Notes under the pieces: generated by a model
Seen by the model: only the letters and a program-made list of their open reading frames with translations
Databases searched by the model: none
Told to the model about the DNA's origin: nothing
Assembly: GCF_000247815.1 (NCBI RefSeq)
Contig: NC_021672.1
Location: forward strand, 70,219,192-70,283,191
Source: Ficedula albicollis
Lineage: Eukaryota; Chordata; Aves; Passeriformes; Muscicapidae
Length of the DNA stretch: 64,000 nucleotides
Direction of reading: 5' to 3'
Shown here: piece after piece, positions 57,283-64,000 of the stretch
How positions within the stretch are numbered: position 1 is the first letter of the stretch
How the letters are laid out: each line of letters opens with the position of its first letter
Position numbers and translations under genes: made by a program

Positions 57283-60200
57283 GAAATAAATAAGGATGTA
57301 CACATGGATGTTTCTGAGAGGAGAGAAGCGTGCTGCTATGCACATTACCATGTCTGCGGCTCTTGTCACAGCTAAAGCACAGTGAAAGCCCAGCTCTCTG
57401 CACTGTCTGATCTCCCTCCCCAGGCTGGTGTTGGTGCTTGAGGATGGCCCGTTCCTGTGGGTAGCCCAGCCCACTCTTCTGGTGGGGCTGACACCTGCAG
57501 CATCTCACTGTGACACAGATTCAGTTTCCTGGCGGGCAAAGCCAGACCTGAGCTGGCCTTGCAAAGCATGAGGTTTAATTACCAGTACCTGCCTCCCAGC
57601 AGCAGCCAGCACGCTCCCAAGATGACTGCTGGTTAGTCTCTAAGCACTGGTGAGAGTAAGGCACCTGCTTTCAGCTTTCTCCAGACATGCTTCCAGGGCT
57701 GGAGTCCCCAGAGTGCAAGCATGCCTGAGGTCCAGGTGACACAGGGACACTGAGCTTCCCGGCCACGTACCACCGCTGTCCCTGGAGCCATTTGGGAGCA
57801 GATTTTAAGCGTGGCACAGTCTCCCCTCACCCCCTTCTTCCCAGCTATGTTCCCCACCACAGGGATGTTGGAGTGACACTGGGCGTGCTATGTCCCTGTG
57901 ATATGCTCAGCACAGCAACAAGGAGCACAAGGCCTGGGAAGCAGAAAGTGAGAGCTACCACAGACACCAGGCATGGGATTTCTGCAGGGAGGATTGCAGG
58001 ACTTGAGTAACAGCAGTACCTACCCTCTGCAGGGTGTTCCCTCAGGTCTTATCTAGCCAACCAGTGTTGCCCATCTAAATCAAAACAAATTAGGCTACAT
58101 TAAACCAGAGAAGCCCACTTTGAAGCATGATTACTCTAGCTTAAAGACCATTTGGGTAATAAGTGGACATAGTCACATTGATGAAAGTGTGCCTGTGCCT
58201 CCAGGCTGTTTTGATAAATGTAGTTTTAAAAAACTGATCATCTTTCTGTCAGTGAAACTGCAAGGGACTCACAAGGGACTGGGAAGATTTAGCTCTGTTG
58301 CTTCTAATCCATCAAAAACAGTGTGAGCAGTAACATCATGTTCAACTTAGCTCAAACTTGATCCTGATGGACTTAATATAAATTAAAATTAGTGTGAATG
58401 GAACATAAATAGAAGTGTCCTCACATACTTCGGAAGATTTAACTAAAATGACATACTCTGTGAAACCAACCTGACTTTAAAGTAAATGTGTCCCTAGATC
58501 TAGTTACATCGTTGCTGTAGCTCTTAGGTTTTTTCTCTCTTTATTAAGAGGCTTATGCTAATAAAAGCTCTGAGGTAGATGCTTTAAATCAGCATAAGCA
58601 CAGTCATACTGATGGAGCTTATGCACTTCCCAATAGAACCTACAATGCTCTCCTACAGGGAGAAGCTTTATTGTATGGCTGTGTTTGACCTCAAAAGCAC
58701 AGGAGTGTGGGAAAAATGTGATAGATGCAGAGGAAAAAGAGGACAGATTTGGGTATGAGATGCAAATGAGGGTTTCTGACAGAGGGAGTATAACCACTGT
58801 CCACCACAGGTGCTCCATCATGATGAGTACACAGGCCTTGGGGATGAAGAAGAGCAAAGGGCTGGCTCCTCTGTGAAGTGCTACACAGGGACAACATCAT
58901 TTATGACCACATTGGAAGGGACAGAGCCTCCTCTGTGAGAGGAAATATCTCCAGCCTGCAGCCTTGCTGCTGCTGGGCTGTGTGATGCACACAACCAGAA
59001 CCAGCCCCTGTCTGCAGCAATCGAGTTCCACACACCCCCACCCTCCAGGGAAATTGCATTTATTGACAGGACTGGACGGTGGGAAATTGCTTTGCCATCG
59101 CTCAATGTGCCCTACGTCAGCTAGCCCGAGGGACTGTGCCCAGAACAACCAGAAGGTGCTGCTGACACCTCTGCTCAGAGTCACTAAAACACCCTTCCCT
59201 CCCTTCCAGAGAGGACAAATTTTTGGGAAGTTTTACCAAGATTACTAATTACCTCTACTTACAGTATAAATCCAGAGCCTCACAAACTAAAAACGCTGAC
59301 AGCAACACATTTACCCACCAGCCTCTGTCACAATGTCACAGCAGTGTCATTAAGGCAAAACCTACCAAAGAACAGTTCTCCCCAAGATGCCCTAACACAC
59401 ACACATACACCCACACCCACACAGAGACACTGATCTGAGATGTTCTGAATCTCCAATTTTCCAAAAGGGATCAGCCCCTTTTCGTCTGTCTCCTCTTCTC
59501 ATGAAGCCTCACAGGGGCCCCAAGGCCAAATAGCAAAGGTTTTGCTGCTGCCTCCCTTGACCATAGAAACAGGAAAGTGAGACTGAGCTCAAAAACTCTC
59601 AGATGCAAGGGAAATGCCACCCTCTGTCTAGTACTGCTAAAGAGGCTGGAGTGGGATCATAGTAGAAAAAATTTTAGGCACCAAATAACTTTTGAAATCT
59701 GATTCTTTCATAAAAGAAAAAAAAAATTCCTATTATTTTATCAGCTTAAACACTGTAAAATGAATATGTTCTGAAAGTGTTCAAATATCCTCCACCCAGA
59801 GGTTCTGAAAAAAGTAACTGTGCCTGATCACACTGCTTGCCTTTGTGGAGACAGACTCCCATGCTTGGGGTCCTGGACAAGGAGGTTTATGGGATGGGAC
59901 AACTGGAAGCTGCTCCTGAGCCTCCGTTTTACTTGGCTGGTAATTTATGCTTAGCTAAGGTGTAAAGCAGGTGTAAAGCTGAGCCCTGCAAAAGCATTTT
60001 TGGGGTGGAAGAGCCCAGTGTTGGTGATGAGAGATAGACATATGAGACAGGATGGCATGGAGCATGAAGAGAGAACCCCACCACCATCTCCCTGTTCCTT
60101 GACTGATGTATGTATCACACCAGTGCCAAGAGGAGTCACAGCCACCTAGACTGTCTGGGGAATTAATACCTCATCCAAAAGCACTGCACAAAACACTAAC

Positions 60201-63200
60201 ACTGCCTGGGCATGATTTCCACAAAGTTCTGAGCCCCAGCATCAGGCCAGTTCCCATTGCCAGGCTGCCTTCCACTGTCCCAGCTAATCCAGGGTTACTG
60301 ATTTCCACAGCTGTGCCTTGCCACTGATGGGATTTCTCTTCAGCAGCTCCTGGACCCACATGCATGCTGCTTGGAGCATTCCAGCATAAAGAGCTCTGCT
60401 TCTGGAGAGCTTGATCAAGAAACCCTCCTTCCAGCTCTCAGGTCATCCTCACTTCAAAGCTAGAATGTGGGGAGGAAGCTCATGTTGCAGCAATGGCCCT
60501 TCTCCAGGATATGTGAAAGTGACAGGTTGCTTTTATTCTTGAGGGAGGGTTTATTTCTCCATGAGACAAAAGGAGCTTATTTCATGTCCTGTTGAAATAT
60601 GAGGTCCAGAAAGGCACCAGATGGCCTGTAATCTCCCATGCTCCTCCAGAGGCCACTATCGACACCGTGGTACAACAAAAGCTGCACACTCAATAAAGTA
60701 TGTTTTGGAAAAGTTTAGTGGCCACTGGAAAATAATGATTGAGCGTAAGCACGCCTCTGGTCCAAACCAGCCATCCTAGTCCAGAGCTCCCATCCTGGCT
60801 GTCACCCAGGCTGGGCAGGAAACCATTCTACAGCCTATAAAAAACCAAAACAAAACAGGAGAAAAGAATCAAAAAGCCATCAGCCATTTAGCAGAATGGT
60901 CTTGGCATGTCACCAAAACCAAGACAGGATGGAATTGCCCACAACAGGCTTTAAACAGACATTGAAAGCATTTCTCCCTGGGAATCCCTTTCCTTTCCAC
61001 ATAGCTTTCCAAGCTCAGGCTTGACAAACCAGAACAGACAGCTCTGAAAATGCATGTCCTCCTTTGCACTTGTGGGTCAGGGATTCAAACCAGAGCCAGG
61101 ATCATGCTCAAGCAGTTGAGGGGGCAGGGCTTATTGTGGATTTAAAAAGTAAAACAAAGCAAAACAACCTCTGCTGTGTCCATCCATGCACATTTCTTCT
61201 CTTCCCTTGGCAGGTTCAGGAGTAAAGTTTTTTTCTTTAATACCTCAAGCTTATTCCTGCAACCCTGGACAGGGAACTGGATAGCAGCAGATGCACATTT
61301 CCTCAGCCTCTCGAGTCTTAAATTTTAATCTTTTTGAAATATGTTATCATTTTAGCTTCTCCTTTGATGAACATCACTCCCCTCTTACCCCACTCAAAAA
61401 CAATTTAGCTAATTTGTAAAGGTTACCACATGTAAGCACATGCAGCCTACAGCAGATTACTGTCCTTTGCCTGAGTGCTACCAGGATCACCTGGGACAGA
61501 AGAACGTTTGAGAGCCAAGAATTCCCACTGCAATTCTCCTTCCCCAGAAAACTATGTTGAGGGTTGGAGTCACAAAAGTTGAAGATATCCTGATGATATC
61601 TGATTGTTTTATCTTTTTTTAAATTTTGTCCAGTACAAGTTTTCAATGACCATTTTCTTCTTTTTTTGCCATTTGTCACCGTCAAAGGAAGAAGGGAGCG
61701 AAGACTGAAGTGGAGGGAAACAGGAATAACAGGATGGAGAAGGAATACACATGACCTTTTGGCTTGATTTCTTCTTTAACACTCTGTTCTTTTCCTTCTG
61801 GAGAGAGGAGTGAAAATGGCCTTTTGATGAAGAAAAAAAAAAACAACAAACCAACAACCAAAACCAAAACCAGAACAAACTGGAAACCAAATCATGTCTT
61901 GGCATGTTATCAATAATTACAGGGGAAAAAAAAAAAAAATCTCTCCCTCCTCTTCATACCAACCCTCCAGTAATGTATTCCTGGTGGTGTGCAGGGCAGG
62001 AGCAGTTTTCCATCAGACTCAGAGGTCTCCAGAGGTGTCCAGTTCCAGGGGTTGATGGAGACCTGTCAGATCTGTCACATGCATGCAGCAATGCATGAGA
62101 CATTTATATAAATCTAACAAACCACTACTCAGTCTCTAATTGTGCTGGGGGCTACACAGCAAAAGACAGCCACTGATGGCATTCCCTCCTGTTCCCCCAG
62201 CTGGGTGTATGTGGGTGTTTTAGTTTTTAAAGAAAAGGGAATTAAATGACATTGGGCCACTGAGATTTGACTTCAAATTCCTGAAACTTTGTCAATTCCA
62301 TTTGGATTAATTTTCTGATCCTGGAAATTTTATGACTGCTTTCAATGGGCACAGCAATACCTCCTCTAGCTTTATAAAAATAAGTCGTTTCCTGGCAAAG
62401 GTGGGATGCTGTTGTCAGATTATGCAAAAGCAGGAGGAACAAGATCATGCAGTCAGTAACACAGCACCATGTTTGTGTTCCAAAAACTGAAGAGGTATTT
62501 GTTTCTACCTAGGATTTTTGCAGTGTTACTCAACTGCCTCAGAAAAAGAAGTGAACACATGTCCATGACTTCTCTGACAGCATGACACTACCTCCCATCT
62601 TAAAAACATGGCAGCAGGAGCAAAGGGGTTAAATGTCCTACCAAGGATTGTACAAGAATCAAGACTGGGGGGAGCTGCTTCCTCCACCAAATTATGAGTA
62701 ACATTGATGGGAGGGAGAGGAAAAATCACCAAACTGCTTCCCATGAGGCCTGACTGCAAACCTCTGGGTGCTAAGCTCTTCCCAGAGCTACTTGCAGCAT
62801 GACATTCAGCTCTTCAAGAAATAAAAATACAATAAATGGTGTCTTATGTGGTGCTGCAATCCTTTGCAGGGAATGTGAATGAGGTTTGCCAGTTTTCTCC
62901 ATCTTCCACATTGAAACATCTCAAATGATAATGTCCCAGAGAGGTACAAATTCTGATACTTGACTTTCAGCCTTCATTTTACCAGCAGTTTGTAGTTTTT
63001 AGTTTTTAAAGGAAAGGAAATTAAACAGGGAAAAGATTGCCCTATGCTAATTTTCCAGTTAAACTCAGAGGAAACTGCAGCAGATAAGGTTCCCATAGCA
63101 ATTGGAATAGGTACCGAGCTGCACAGATGAGGCCTGATTTCCATGCTTACTTTCAGTGCTGGTCGTTTATCTCCACACAGCACAGGGAAAAGCAATTACT

Positions 63201-64000
63201 TGGAACAAGGAAAGGAGCCTGTGGCACCTGTGATTCATTCTGAAGGCCATTCTCTGGCATGGTTGGATGCACCAATATTGCAGCACAGCCATGCACCAGT
63301 GCATGTACCCTGGGACACAGCACAGCACCCGGGTGCGTCCTGCCACTGGCTTTTCTGATGGCTTCAGCTGTGAATTTTTGATAGGCACTGAAGCAGGATT
63401 TGGCAGCAGCTTTACAGCCCCAGCCTCCACAGGACAGACACATCTGGCACTGCACCAAACCTGGCATCAGAGCACATTTCCTCCCACCCATTGCCTCACA
63501 TTTTTGACTACCCAGGCAACAACCAACCTCTAATTTGACACAATCTGCTTCCAATGAACCTATATTACCTATTAATTTTGATTTATCTTGCCTGAACTGA
63601 TAATTATTGTGCCTGATTATGTCTTCCTTATCCGCTGAGAAGTCATCCACAGCAAAGCCCAGGGAATGCAATCATTCTCCCACCCTCTTCCCAAAGTTAC
63701 TCTGCAGAGCAGGATCAGGCCCACCAACTCCTTCAATAATTCCTCTACAAAATGCCCTAACAGTGCTGTTAAATTTGTGGGCGTGCAGTCCTCAGGGTCT
63801 CATTTTCCCAGCTGTGCTGCAACTCTTTTTCTTACCAACTGCTCTGGGACTTCTCTTGCAGTGCATGAATTTTCTGAAAGAACTGTCAAATATTCATTGT
63901 TTTCACAGGGCCATGCAGTTTTGACCAAGAGCAAGTCCCCTAGATAGTCATTCCTCACCCCCTTTTGCAGATTGATACTGGCTTGAGATCAGTCATCAAC

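Larger units (their letters stand above)
44005..64000. other. Upstream flank of the transporter gene
   Basis: About 20 kb in which I found no exon of IQSEC3, any SLC6 member, or another recognisable gene on either strand. It holds tandem repeats at 44744-44934, 47178-47340 and 57113-57282, a probable LTR at 45563-45841, a CR1 tail at 54243-54309, a CT-rich tract at 53212-53346 and minor A-rich or CA-rich tracts (for example near 59398-59425 and 61921-61938). Any 5'UTR exon and promoter of the transporter must lie here but cannot be pinned down. Confidence 0.6.

Overview
The window is vertebrate, almost certainly avian, nuclear DNA. Coding information sits in short exons with GT-AG introns. 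The repeats include two CR1 LINE 3' ends and an endogenous-retrovirus LTR of a type I recognise from bird genomes, and intergenic distances are compact. The LTR and repeat style suggest a songbird, but the sequence does not prove it.

Layout: (1) 1-8073, plus strand, holds the last six coding exons of IQSEC3, an Arf-GEF of inhibitory synapses. They encode the end of its PH domain and its proline-rich, PDZ-ligand tail. A 3'UTR of about 2.7 kb may end near twin AATAAA signals at 10733-10742. (2) 10.75-22.5 kb is intergenic, with an LTR carrying a long AAT repeat, a perfect 16-bp hairpin and an apparently identical 669-bp direct duplication. (3) 22544-44004, minus strand, is a complete 14-exon SLC6 transporter. 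With one copy of exon 9 it conceptually encodes 600 residues, is in frame throughout, and keeps the sodium, chloride and GABA-site residues of GAT1 (SLC6A1). Its N- and C-terminal tails differ from SLC6A1, so I call it a GAT1-like paralogue. (4) 44-64 kb is its upstream flank, where I found no coding exon; it holds short tandem repeats, a probable solo LTR, a CR1 tail and a CT-rich tract.

The two genes are convergent (tail to tail) and both belong to GABAergic synapse biology. In mammals IQSEC3 is followed by SLC6A12/SLC6A13; here the neighbour is GAT1-like.

The strangest place is 30.0-33.05 kb. A T57-C530-GGG-T28 homopolymer block is followed by a segmental duplication carrying a second intact copy of transporter exon 9 (TM8, Na2 site). 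The exon is 113 nt, so including both copies would shift the frame into a stop. Either the exons are mutually exclusive or the region is a haplotype or assembly artefact. Many other 38-93 bp direct tandem duplications are scattered through the window.
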